17,256 bases of DNA from JAVBQU01 sp031548675. Lineage in GTDB: Bacteria; Bacteroidota; Bacteroidia; Bacteroidales; P3. A program made the position numbers and the translations under genes. The stretch covers positions 1 to 17,256 of the forward strand of contig JAVBQU010000173.1 in NCBI GenBank assembly GCA_031548675.1. The letters run 5' to 3'. The notes under the pieces are model-generated. The model did no database searches, had not been told where the DNA came from, and saw nothing but the letters and a program-made list of their open reading frames with translations. Shown in pieces: positions 9,731 to 17,221 of this stretch. How positions within the stretch are numbered: position 1 is the stretch's first letter; each line of letters opens with the position of its first letter.

Positions 9731-10922
9731 TCAACCTCCTTATCCGCCTATGGAGGGAGGTTCGATGGCTGCTAATTTCATTACTCAAGGCTTATTAAAA
9801 AACGGTTGTGAGGTAAAAGTTCTTGCCATGTCTTCTTTTAAAAAGAATATCCATAAGGAGGACCTCCCTGCTGATTATGTTGCCAAAACCGGTTACGAAA
9901 GTGTTTTTATTGATTTAAGGGTACGATTTTTTCCTGCTTTTATTAATTTTCTGAAAGGAAAATCATATCATATTGCCCGTTTTATTTCTGAAGATTTTAA
10001 GCAGACGCTTATCCGGATTTTGCAAACGGAAACTTTTGATGTTATTCATCTTGAGGGTTTGTATCTTAGTCCTTATGTGGATGTAATCAGAAAATACTCT
10101 GAAGCTAAAATTGTGATGCGTTCTCATAATGTGGAGCATATAATATGGGAACAAATTGCGGAGCTGACGGGAAATGGAATCAAGCGTTTTTATTTAAAGC
10201 ATTTGGCTAAAACGATGAAAAAATATGAATTATCTCATCAAAATAGTTATGATGGAATGGTTTGTATAACTCAGAGTAATATGGAATATTTCCGCGAGCA
10301 AGGCTGCCGGATTCCTTTGACATCTATTCCATTCGGCATAGAGATGCCTGATACTGTAGATGATGTGCATGAGGAACCTAATAGCCTTTTCCATATCGGC
10401 TCTATGAATTGGATGCCTAATGCTGAGGGTATACGCTGGTTTTTGGAAAATACCTGGGAAGAACTTCATAAACAATTACCTGATGTTAAATTATATCTGG
10501 CTGGACGACACATGCCGGCTTGGCTACGCAATTCCAGCTATCCGAATGTGATTGTGGAGGGGGAAGTGGCTGATGCAATGCAGTTTGTTTGTTCTAAATC
10601 AATTATGATTGTTCCTCTTTTGTCGGGCAGCGGAATACGGGTCAAAATTATTGAGGCTATGTCAGCAGGAAAAGCTGTTGTTACTACAAAAATAGGGGCT
10701 GAAGGAATAGAATATACGGATAATGAAAATATTTTAATTGCAAATACCCCGAATGAATTTATAACACAAATTCAAAGACTTGTTAATGATAAAGATTTAT
10801 GTTCCAGCGTAGGTGAAAATGCTAAAAATTTAATTTTTAACGAATATAATACCTCCAAATTGATTGGTCAATTACTCGATTTTTATAATTCTCTTCCCTG
10901 CTTTAAAACTGAAAGTAAATAA
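9708..10922 (+). CDS. Glycosyltransferase, GT4-type (GT-B fold)
   Basis: This is a predicted cytosolic or membrane-associated retaining glycosyltransferase that moves a sugar from a nucleotide-sugar donor to a glycan or lipid-linked acceptor. Its 404 residues fit the family. The N-terminal acceptor domain opens with MRILQICNQPPYPPMEGGS, the usual first strand and glycine loop of GT4 enzymes. The C-terminal domain has GSMNWMPNAEG (about 228-238) and the donor-binding segment GSGIRVKIIEAMSAGKAV (about 307-324), with the conserved Glu near residue 315. The ATG lies inside the end of the permease gene in another frame (23-bp overlap), which suggests translational coupling. Its 3' end overlaps the convergent MBOAT gene by 20 bp, so no terminator can lie between them. 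Following an LPS-export gene it may act on LPS or a surface glycan, but donor and acceptor cannot be read from sequence. Confidence 0.93.
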   Translation: MRILQICNQPPYPPMEGGSMAANFITQGLLKNGCEVKVLAMSSFKKNIHKEDLPADYVAKTGYESVFIDLRVRFFPAFINFLKGKSYHIARFISEDFKQTLIRILQTETFDVIHLEGLYLSPYVDVIRKYSEAKIVMRSHNVEHIIWEQIAELTGNGIKRFYLKHLAKTMKKYELSHQNSYDGMVCITQSNMEYFREQGCRIPLTSIPFGIEMPDTVDDVHEEPNSLFHIGSMNWMPNAEGIRWFLENTWEELHKQLPDVKLYLAGRHMPAWLRNSSYPNVIVEGEVADAMQFVCSKSIMIVPLLSGSGIRVKIIEAMSAGKAVVTTKIGAEGIEYTDNENILIANTPNEFITQIQRLVNDKDLCSSVGENAKNLIFNEYNTSKLIGQLLDFYNSLPCFKTESK

Positions 10923-12756
10923 AGGCTTTTAAATCTGCTGTAATAAATTGATAGCTTGTAAAGATTACTGCCACCACTATGGCTATTTGGGCAAGCATGG
11001 GCAATAAAGCAAAATTGAGGGTATACCAGCGTTTCCAACGCTTAGGAAGCCAATGTATTATCATACCCAAAACAAATAATCCAAACACGGCACGGTATTC
11101 GTAGATAACTTGGGGAATAACATCCAATTTCCAAGCCCCTCCTATTCTTTTTACCATATTTTGAGCCGTATCCCATGCTGCTTCGTTAGCTTGTGCAGGA
11201 TCGAGGTTTGAGCCTGAGCGGAAAAATAAACGTGTAAAGGTAATAAATACAAAGGTTACTAATATAGACCATACTCTATTTACCTTGGGTAAAGGTTTTG
11301 AAGCAATTAATCGATATAAGCAATCTAATAACGTTCCTCCGAAAATAACGCCTGTCCAAACAGCCAAAATCATAAAGATAGGTTTGGGAAATATGTGGTT
11401 CAATGTAAAAAACAAAGCAAAAATAAGCAGGGTAAATAATGTTTTTACATAAATGCTCATACTTTTCCAAATCCGGTAAACTAATATTCCGGATCCGTTT
11501 AAGCCTCCCCAAATCATAAAGTTCCAGCTGGCTCCATGCCACAATCCTCCCATGAGCATGGTTATCATCATATTCAAATTTTGTACAAAGTTCTTTTTGA
11601 ATTTGGGACTTAACCCTGCGGCTATGCCCAATCCTAATGCGATAATACCTATACTGATGGCAACGTATATATTCTGACTCAAGGCAATGGCAATTCCGGC
11701 AATCAGGGCAATAAGAAAATAACTTAAGAATCCTGCTCTTCTGTTACCTCCCAACGGTATATACAAATAGTTTTGCAGCCATCTGGAAAGGGATATATGC
11801 CAACGCTTCCAAAAATTGGACGGATTAGTTGCTTTATAGGGCGAATCAAAGTTTTTAGGTAAATAAAATCCCATAATCATGGCTACTCCTATCGCTATAT
11901 CGGTATATCCGGAAAAATCGGCATAAACCTGCAGCGAATAGCCAAAGAGTGCCATCAGGTTTTCGAATCCGGTAAATATTAAAGGATTATCGAAAACACG
12001 GTCGATAAAGTTTACAGCCAGGTAATCGCTAAGTACAATCTTTTTGACCAAACCGTTTAATATGAAAAAAACGGCAATGCCAAATTGCTTGCGGGTTAGA
12101 AAAAACGGTTTATAAATCTGAGGGACAAATTCGCTTGCTCTTACTATAGGTCCGGCAACTAATTGGGGAAAGAAAGTAACGTAGAACCCAAAGTCTAAGA
12201 TATTTTTAACGGGCTTGATTCTTCCTTTATAAACATCTACGGTGTAGCTGATTATTTGAAAGGTAAAAAAGGAAACTCCTACAGGAAGCAGGATTTTATC
12301 GACTGCGAAATGTGTTCCGGCAAAACCGTTGCTCCACACAGCCAAATAATTAATTACATGACTGTTTGAATGCAATAATGTATTATGAAGGTCTGTAAAA
12401 AAGTACGCGTATTTAAAATAACAGAGTACGGCTAAATTTGTAAATACACTCAAAAAGGCAAAGAAACGCCTCCACCCCTGCTGTTTTGAATTGTATATAC
12501 ATTTTCCTATAATAAAATCGCTTACGGTGGAAAACAATAATATTAATACAAATAATCCGCTGGTTTTATAATAAAAGAACAAACTTACGGCAAATAGAAA
12601 TGTGTTCCGAAGCAAACGCTTACGGTGGAACAGGCTGAAAAATACCATGACAAAGGCAAAAAACACCCAGAAATAGAATTGTGTAAACAATAGCGGAGAG
12701 TGTTCATCGAAAGTAAAAGTCGCCTTAAGAAAATCTATAAGAGTTTGGAAAGTCAT
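10903..12756 (-). CDS. MBOAT-family membrane O-acyltransferase (AlgI/DltB/PatA-like)
   Basis: This polytopic inner-membrane protein probably moves an acyl (usually acetyl) group from a cytosolic donor across the membrane to an extracytoplasmic glycan. Over 617 residues it shows the AlgI-type signatures: FVPQIYKPF, LQVYADFSGYTDIAIGVA, FWKRWHISLSRWLQNYLYIPLGGNR (given here in two overlapping parts as RWHISLSRW and YIPLGGNR; its His is near 320), and GGLWHGASWNF with the expected catalytic His at 407. Between GGNR (about 335-338) and that His there are about 70 residues, more than in typical AlgI. The excess contains two hydrophobic stretches (see findings). The C-terminus ends FIYFQF. It lies 48 bp downstream of a secreted SGNH protein on the same strand, the arrangement seen in PatA/PatB and AlgI/AlgJ-type acetylation pairs. 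The acceptor is unknown; peptidoglycan, LPS or a capsule-like glycan are all possible. Confidence 0.93.
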   Translation of the reverse strand: MTFQTLIDFLKATFTFDEHSPLLFTQFYFWVFFAFVMVFFSLFHRKRLLRNTFLFAVSLFFYYKTSGLFVLILLFSTVSDFIIGKCIYNSKQQGWRRFFAFLSVFTNLAVLCYFKYAYFFTDLHNTLLHSNSHVINYLAVWSNGFAGTHFAVDKILLPVGVSFFTFQIISYTVDVYKGRIKPVKNILDFGFYVTFFPQLVAGPIVRASEFVPQIYKPFFLTRKQFGIAVFFILNGLVKKIVLSDYLAVNFIDRVFDNPLIFTGFENLMALFGYSLQVYADFSGYTDIAIGVAMIMGFYLPKNFDSPYKATNPSNFWKRWHISLSRWLQNYLYIPLGGNRRAGFLSYFLIALIAGIAIALSQNIYVAISIGIIALGLGIAAGLSPKFKKNFVQNLNMMITMLMGGLWHGASWNFMIWGGLNGSGILVYRIWKSMSIYVKTLFTLLIFALFFTLNHIFPKPIFMILAVWTGVIFGGTLLDCLYRLIASKPLPKVNRVWSILVTFVFITFTRLFFRSGSNLDPAQANEAAWDTAQNMVKRIGGAWKLDVIPQVIYEYRAVFGLFVLGMIIHWLPKRWKRWYTLNFALLPMLAQIAIVVAVIFTSYQFITADLKAFIYFQF

Positions 12757-12804
12757 ATTTATGTATTAAAATCTTTTTTTATTATTGATATACTTCGTAA
12801 GTAA

Positions 12805-14097
12805 TTATTTTGATTGAGCGGCAAGGTATTTATAGTATTCCTGCATCAGGGCATTGTATAATAAATCCCCTAAAAGCGAATAGCCCGCTGATGTAAAATG
12901 CACCTTGTCGCGTTGAGCCAAATCAGCTTTATCCCATTGCAGCATAGAGCCTAATCCGCCCATAATGTCAAACACATCCCATACCGCACCATTGTATTTT
13001 TGAGCCAATGAATAAAAGGCTTGGCGGGCAAGCAAACCATTGTGGTTTACTTTATAGGAGCGCCGCATTCTGCGATAGCTGTCGTTATTGGTAATAAATA
13101 AAAACTTACAATCGGGTGCTGCTTCCTGAATCCGGTTTATCAAGGTTTGGTAATTACGAATAAAAACAGTTGTATCAAATCCATCGCCCGAAGCATCGTT
13201 GATGCCGATAGCAAAGATAAATAAATCGGGCTTAAGCATTTTTACATCTGGTTGCAGCAAGCTGCATTTAAGATAAGAGGGTACGCTTGCTCCGTTTACC
13301 CCGATGGCATGATAGGTTATGCCCGGCAAGTCGTTTTGCAAAAAAATACCTGTTAAAGTAAAATTACCCCATACAATACTGTCTTGCGAACGAAACCGGA
13401 TTGTAAAAGCATCGGCAAAATCGGGAAGATCGAAAACATAGCAATTTGCCACGGTGTCGTACAACGTTTTGTACAAAATACTATCCCGAAAAATTAATAT
13501 AGGTTCTACATGTCCGGTATCGGAATAGCCTAAAATGCTCACTTTGGTATAAGAGAAATCGAGTTTCCGCTGTTGCGGAACGTTAATTGCAATTTGAGCG
13601 TTGGAATCCGAAGTGGTAACGGCTATCCCTGTTAATCCTAAGCGTTTTACAGGTTGTAGCTGTACATTTTTTGTAACCGAAAATTCTCCTTGGTATTTTA
13701 CTTTATAATTAGCCGGATTATTGGTTTTGGCTGCATTGTACGGGAAGATAATTCCCCGCTGTGCTGCAATTCCCGGATATGTGGTAAGCAGATTGGTACG
13801 CATGCGGTTCGAAAAAATATCGGCTTGCACATGCGAGCCTCCTATATGCACTATATTGATATTTTCCTGCCCTTTGAAAAAAAGATTATCAAACTTTCGA
13901 AATAAAGGATATAAGCAGGTGCTATCGGCAGGATAGGTTAATTTATTTTTTTCAAAATGGGTAAACGGATAATTCGGAACCGTTATTAATCCTGCTTGAT
14001 TTTGAGCAGATACCTTTGTCCAACCCATTACCAACAAGAAAAGACTGAAAATGATAAATCGTAAATATGTATGGTTTCTTATTTTTTGCCGTTTCAT
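12805..14097 (-). CDS. Secreted SGNH/GDSL-like hydrolase or acyl-transfer partner of the MBOAT protein
   Basis: This predicted periplasmic SGNH-fold esterase or acetyltransferase probably takes acyl groups exported by the adjacent MBOAT protein, or removes them. I chose the ATG at 14097 (430 aa) over the one at 14127 (440 aa). It has a GGGAG Shine-Dalgarno-like sequence just upstream and gives a clean signal peptide (MKRQK..., hydrophobic core, cleavage after KVSA). The ten extra residues would be translated from repeat-like spacer DNA. Numbered from the chosen start, block I is HIGGSHVQAD with Ser88 as likely nucleophile; GGSH replaces the more usual GDSH. FAIGINDASG is a block III-like GxND motif. 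DKVHFTSAGY carries the Asp-x-x-His pair (His400). No membrane anchor is seen after the signal peptide. The gene ends 48 bp before the MBOAT start, consistent with an operon. The SGNH assignment is firm; the transferase role rests on context. Confidence 0.88.
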   Translation of the reverse strand: MKRQKIRNHTYLRFIIFSLFLLVMGWTKVSAQNQAGLITVPNYPFTHFEKNKLTYPADSTCLYPLFRKFDNLFFKGQENINIVHIGGSHVQADIFSNRMRTNLLTTYPGIAAQRGIIFPYNAAKTNNPANYKVKYQGEFSVTKNVQLQPVKRLGLTGIAVTTSDSNAQIAINVPQQRKLDFSYTKVSILGYSDTGHVEPILIFRDSILYKTLYDTVANCYVFDLPDFADAFTIRFRSQDSIVWGNFTLTGIFLQNDLPGITYHAIGVNGASVPSYLKCSLLQPDVKMLKPDLFIFAIGINDASGDGFDTTVFIRNYQTLINRIQEAAPDCKFLFITNNDSYRRMRRSYKVNHNGLLARQAFYSLAQKYNGAVWDVFDIMGGLGSMLQWDKADLAQRDKVHFTSAGYSLLGDLLYNALMQEYYKYLAAQSK

Positions 14098-14168
14098 TTT
14101 TCTCCCACCCATAGACCGTGGTTTCATAGATTTTTTACACAGAGCTGCACTAAGAAATCATAGAGATT

Positions 14169-14189
14169 TGCAGGGCTTTTATCCCTGCA
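14169..14189. repeat. Stem-loop downstream of the C69 peptidase gene
   Basis: TGCAGGG (14169-14175) and CCCTGCA (14183-14189) form a perfect 7-bp stem with a 7-base loop, about 30 bases past the peptidase stop codon. On the minus strand the stem is followed by AAATCTC rather than a T run, so a classical intrinsic terminator is not supported. It could attenuate readthrough into the SGNH gene or be part of a dispersed intergenic repeat. Confidence 0.5.
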
Positions 14190-14219
14190 TTCATCGTCCA
14201 TAATTCATAGTTTTCAACT

Positions 14220-15809
14220 CTACCACATGCCGTCGTATTTAGTCCAAAGCAAATCGCCCAATTCCCATGCTTTAGTTACCGCTTTGTTTCCGCATTCGTT
14301 GGTATAATTGGTTAAAAAGCCAATCGCTTTCTGCGGTTTTTTAGGGTCGTATAATTTTAATGCTGATTCTTCAATACTTTTTTGATTGTTGAACCATTCT
14401 GTCTGCAAAGGATGCCATGTAGCATAAATGTCTTTACGCATATCCGTCCAGCGTTTGCCGGCTAAAGTTCCCAAGCGGTTAAATGCCCACCAAGCAGCGT
14501 CTTTACTAAACCCTGTCTGCCGTCCGCAAGTTTTGTATGTTAGAGGCAGATCGGTAACGCTGCAATAAATAGGAATATAAACAGAGGTTGCTACATTATC
14601 CAGCGCGTACCAGCATACTCCGCCAATGGCATCGGGCAGCCAGCTTCTACATTGGATAATGGTTGCATACATCGTAAAGCGTACAGCTATGGCTCTTTCG
14701 CCATATTCATTCCAGCCTCCGTTTATTTTATGCAGTCTGAGTTCGTCTACCGTCATAAAAGGATTGGCAAGGGGAGATATGATACACTTGTTGCTATCTC
14801 CTTTTACTGTAATATTCTTACGCATATCGTAAGGAGTTCCTTCATAATAATCTTGAAAAACGGTAACCATATCCTGTAATGTTACCGGTTTATCGGGCTT
14901 AACAGAAAAGGGATGGTTTTCCGAATTGGGATCTAATTTTAAAGATGGAGCTAGCAAATCAAATACCCTCCATTCCCTGCGTCGGCAAGCCATGTGAACT
15001 CTTGTTTCGGGAGCATAGGCATAGCAAAACTGAAATTCGCTGTCTTCGGGTTTCCACCAGCCGTTTTCTTTGGCTACTGTAAACACATTGTCGGAAAACA
15101 TAAAATAATCCGGATTCTTAGTATCAATTTTGCGGATGGTACTCGCATTAGCATTTACCGCAATATGATCGTCGGGTACGCGTTGTGCTGCCCAAACGGC
15201 TCCTTTTTTTCCTTTTCCGGGTCCTACAATTTCGAAATGCCAAACTTCATTTTTATCGGCAACCGTCAGGCACTCTCCCCCATCGTTCCAACCATATTCT
15301 TTCAATAATTTTCCTGCTGTTTCAATTGCTTCGCGAGCAGTAGAGCAGCGTTCCATCATCAAAGCGCAAAGCTGGGTGCAGTCTATCAAACCCAAGTCGG
15401 ATTGCAATTCCTTGCGTCCGCCAAAAGTAGATTCGCCCATAGCTAACTGCTTTTCATTCAAACAAGGGTAAGCGGAATTTACATAGCTGTATGTATGTGC
15501 CACCTGTGGAATTTCTCCTACAGGAATGTTAATGTATAATTTCATTTTGCCTGAAGTATCGGAAGGAACCCGTTTATAAAGAGTACGTTTACTTCCTGCT
15601 GCCCAATCTTTGGCAGCTTCCATCAAAACATTGGAACGGGTGCGGTGGCTGTCGTCGGTATGAGAAGTACGCACCGAGCCATCGTCAGAGGCTTTTTTAC
15701 CTACGGTTATTGAAGTACATTCGAAGCGTTCGTTTTCGTCGTATTCATTTTGTGCTTTTGCAGCATAAGCCAAAGCCAAAAAACAGAAAAGAGTAAGTAG
15801 TTTCTTCAT
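14220..15809 (-). CDS. Secreted C69-family dipeptidase (Ntn-hydrolase fold)
   Basis: Peptidases of MEROPS family C69 hydrolyse dipeptides and short peptides using an N-terminal cysteine exposed by removal of a propeptide. The 529-residue product begins with a signal peptide (MKKLLTLFCFLALAYAAKA, cleavage near 19-20). A short stretch to Glu30 follows, then Cys31 in CTSITVGKKASDDGS, the family's active-site context. So residues 20-30 should be a propeptide and Cys31 the nucleophile, after export to the periplasm or surface. Further family-like stretches include QCDLG-type sequence near the middle (QSDLGLIDCTQLCALMMERC) and GGVCWYALDNVATSVYIP near residue 400. Length is normal for the family and no lesion is seen. 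It starts 25 bp after the methylase stop codon, suggesting co-transcription. The 122-bp spacer to the next gene contains a hairpin, so coupling onward is less certain. A nutritional role in peptide use is the usual inference. Confidence 0.93.
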   Translation of the reverse strand: MKKLLTLFCFLALAYAAKAQNEYDENERFECTSITVGKKASDDGSVRTSHTDDSHRTRSNVLMEAAKDWAAGSKRTLYKRVPSDTSGKMKLYINIPVGEIPQVAHTYSYVNSAYPCLNEKQLAMGESTFGGRKELQSDLGLIDCTQLCALMMERCSTAREAIETAGKLLKEYGWNDGGECLTVADKNEVWHFEIVGPGKGKKGAVWAAQRVPDDHIAVNANASTIRKIDTKNPDYFMFSDNVFTVAKENGWWKPEDSEFQFCYAYAPETRVHMACRRREWRVFDLLAPSLKLDPNSENHPFSVKPDKPVTLQDMVTVFQDYYEGTPYDMRKNITVKGDSNKCIISPLANPFMTVDELRLHKINGGWNEYGERAIAVRFTMYATIIQCRSWLPDAIGGVCWYALDNVATSVYIPIYCSVTDLPLTYKTCGRQTGFSKDAAWWAFNRLGTLAGKRWTDMRKDIYATWHPLQTEWFNNQKSIEESALKLYDPKKPQKAIGFLTNYTNECGNKAVTKAWELGDLLWTKYDGMW

Positions 15810-15834
15810 ATTTATATTATTGTATTTATACTAT

Positions 15835-16539
15835 TTAGATTCCCATGGCAAAAACCGTATTTTTTTTATGTAAATCCGGTTTATGTTTTGCCCATTCTTT
15901 GATAGAACGGGTTTTGATACATTGATTTTCGGATAATAATTCTGTTGCGATGCAAAGCAACGTTTCGGGTCTGCATACGGCTAAAAGCGAATCCAGCAAT
16001 TGATTATTCCGGTAAGGAGCTTCTATAAAAATTTGTGTTTGATTGGTCTTATATATAATCTTTTCTAAATCTCGTATGGCATTGGTACTTTCGTCTTTTT
16101 TAATAGGCAGATAGCCCATAAAAGCAAAATTCTGCCCATTTAATCCCGAAGCCATAAGAGTCAAAAAAATAGATGAAGCTCCAACCAAAGGGCAGACTTC
16201 TATATTCTTTTTCTGAGCCATCCGTACTACAACCGAGCCGGGGTCGGCAATACAGGGCAAGCCTGCTTCGGATAGCAAGCCTATGTTTTTCCCTTCAAAA
16301 ACAGCATCTAAATAATGTGCGGTTTCCGATTCCTGTGTATGCTCATTCAATACCCAAAAAGTCAAATCATCAATAGCTTTGGTTAAGCCTGCCTTTTTCA
16401 AAAACCTGCGGGCTGTACGCAGCTCTTCTACAATAAATACATCGCATGAATTTATAATCCTCTGATTCCACAAAGGAAGGATAGCGTCTAAGTCGTTTTC
16501 AGCAATAGAAGAGGGAATCAGATAAAGTTTACCGGGCAT
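15835..16539 (-). CDS. RsmI-like SAM-dependent methyltransferase (tetrapyrrole methylase fold)
   Basis: This cytosolic methyltransferase has the tetrapyrrole (corrin/porphyrin) methylase fold, related to RsmI, which 2'-O-methylates C1402 of 16S rRNA. Its 234 residues show RsmI-type motifs: GLLSEAGLPCIADPGS (87-102), PLVGASSIFLTLMASGL (117-133), FMGYLP (140-145) and FIEAPYRN (171-178). The N-terminal TPIGN loop of true RsmI is replaced by IPSSIAEND, and the EDTR motif by VEELRTARRFLKKAG (38-51). It also lacks about 50 C-terminal residues present in the roughly 286-residue E. coli enzyme. This fits a short paralogue common in Bacteroidota, so I do not assign the rsmI symbol; its substrate is unproven. 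It follows a repeat-rich spacer and precedes the C69 gene by 25 bp. Confidence 0.88.
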   Translation of the reverse strand: MPGKLYLIPSSIAENDLDAILPLWNQRIINSCDVFIVEELRTARRFLKKAGLTKAIDDLTFWVLNEHTQESETAHYLDAVFEGKNIGLLSEAGLPCIADPGSVVVRMAQKKNIEVCPLVGASSIFLTLMASGLNGQNFAFMGYLPIKKDESTNAIRDLEKIIYKTNQTQIFIEAPYRNNQLLDSLLAVCRPETLLCIATELLSENQCIKTRSIKEWAKHKPDLHKKNTVFAMGI

Positions 16540-16545
16540 GGGTTT

Positions 16546-16660
16546 TAGGTTTCAGGTTTGTTGAGTTGTTTAACCGTTGATTTGGTTATTTGTTTAATTC
16601 CTTATAATTTCTGCTTTGAATCTGTATCTTGTTTACTTGCCAACTTGTATCTATTTCTTT
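16546..16660. repeat. Low-complexity degenerate repeat patch in the spacer
   Basis: Between the methylase and phosphatase genes, the plus strand has loosely repeated GT-rich words. AGGTTTC/AGGTTTG recurs at the left end. Then a series of GTT/TTGTT units every 7-10 bases runs into ACTTGCCAACTTGTATC. No reading frame or RNA gene is visible. It looks like decayed tandem repeat DNA. Confidence 0.4.
16623..16655 (+). repeat. Left copy of an imperfect direct repeat
   Basis: This copy begins TGTATCTT and ends CAACTTGTATCTATT. The right copy (16739-16770) has the same two blocks, separated by 10 rather than 9 bases with a few mismatches. The two copies bracket about 83 bp that contain the hairpin repeat at 16705-16737. 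Confidence 0.65.
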
Positions 16661-16704
16661 TATTACACAGAGAAATTACAAATGACCACTGAGATTGTCC
16701 TACT

Positions 16705-16737
16705 CCTCTCCCTTGTGGGGAGAGGCAGGGAGAGGGG
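16705..16737. repeat. GC-rich palindromic intergenic repeat
   Basis: CCTCTCCC (16705-16712) can pair with GGGAGAGG at 16718-16725 (5-base loop), or with a second GGGAGAGG at 16728-16735, so two alternative stems are possible. It stands out from the AT-rich surroundings. From general familiarity, similar CTCTCCC...GGGAGAGG...GGGAGAGG units occur as dispersed intergenic repeats in other bacterial genomes; I could not search for copies. It could fold in RNA between the phosphatase and methylase genes, but has no T run for a simple terminator. Confidence 0.7.
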
Positions 16738-16738
16738 T

Positions 16739-16770
16739 TGTATCTTATACCTTGTCAACTTGTATCTATT
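16739..16770 (+). repeat. Right copy of an imperfect direct repeat
   Basis: This matches 16623-16655, sharing TGTATCTT and the 15-base block CAACTTGTATCTATT. It overlaps the end of the phosphatase gene, whose TAG stop (16766-16768) and last bases are part of the repeat. Confidence 0.65.
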
Positions 16771-17221
16771 CTATGGAATCTGCTATTTTATTGCATGCCG
16801 AAGTAAGCATTTGAAAAACATGTTCGAAACCTTGCTGTCCTCCCATATAAGGATCGGGAACATTTTCGTCTTCAAATGGATGTACGGCATTCATAATATA
16901 ATCTACCTTCTGCATATCTTGTGCATTGCGTGCAACTCTTTTGATTAGGCGGAGATTATTATCATCCATGATAAATATTTTATCAAAAATATCGAAATCC
17001 TTAGGTTCTACGAGCCTTTGCCGTTGTTGGGAAATATCAATTCCGTGCGACAGCATACATTGTTGTGCTCTGGGATCGGGTGCATCGCCCAAATGGTATG
17101 CTTCAAATCCTGCGGAATCAACTTCGATAGGGAGATTTCTTTTTTCTGCAATATCCCGCATAATTGCCTCTGCCATGGGCGAACGGCAGATATTACCGAG
17201 ACAAACCATCAATATTTTCAT
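16766..17221 (-). CDS. Low-molecular-weight protein-tyrosine phosphatase
   Basis: This is a cytosolic phosphatase that removes phosphate from phosphotyrosine through a cysteinyl-phosphate intermediate. In bacteria such enzymes often control tyrosine kinases of polysaccharide export (Wzb/Wzc type), though others are general. All key elements are present in 151 residues, the normal length. The P-loop CLGNICRS has nucleophile Cys7 and Arg13. DSAG lies at 35-38. The general-acid loop DPYMGG has Asp123; many homologues have DPYYGG or DPYFGG. The ATG at 17221 gives the standard N-terminus MKILMVCLGNICRSP, with AAGGA about 13 bases upstream. No tyrosine kinase gene is in the window, so a link to exopolysaccharide is only suggestive. 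Its stop codon lies in a direct repeat. Confidence 0.95.
   Translation of the reverse strand: MKILMVCLGNICRSPMAEAIMRDIAEKRNLPIEVDSAGFEAYHLGDAPDPRAQQCMLSHGIDISQQRQRLVEPKDFDIFDKIFIMDDNNLRLIKRVARNAQDMQKVDYIMNAVHPFEDENVPDPYMGGQQGFEHVFQMLTSACNKIADSIE

Noticed and set aside
14169..14189. Stem-loop considered as an intrinsic terminator for the C69 gene
   Set aside because: No T run follows the stem on the minus strand, so it is listed only as a stem-loop.
16616..16948. 110-codon plus-strand frame running from the repeat spacer across the phosphatase gene
   Set aside because: It is antisense to a clear phosphatase, partly encoded by repeat DNA, and its product has no recognisable motif.
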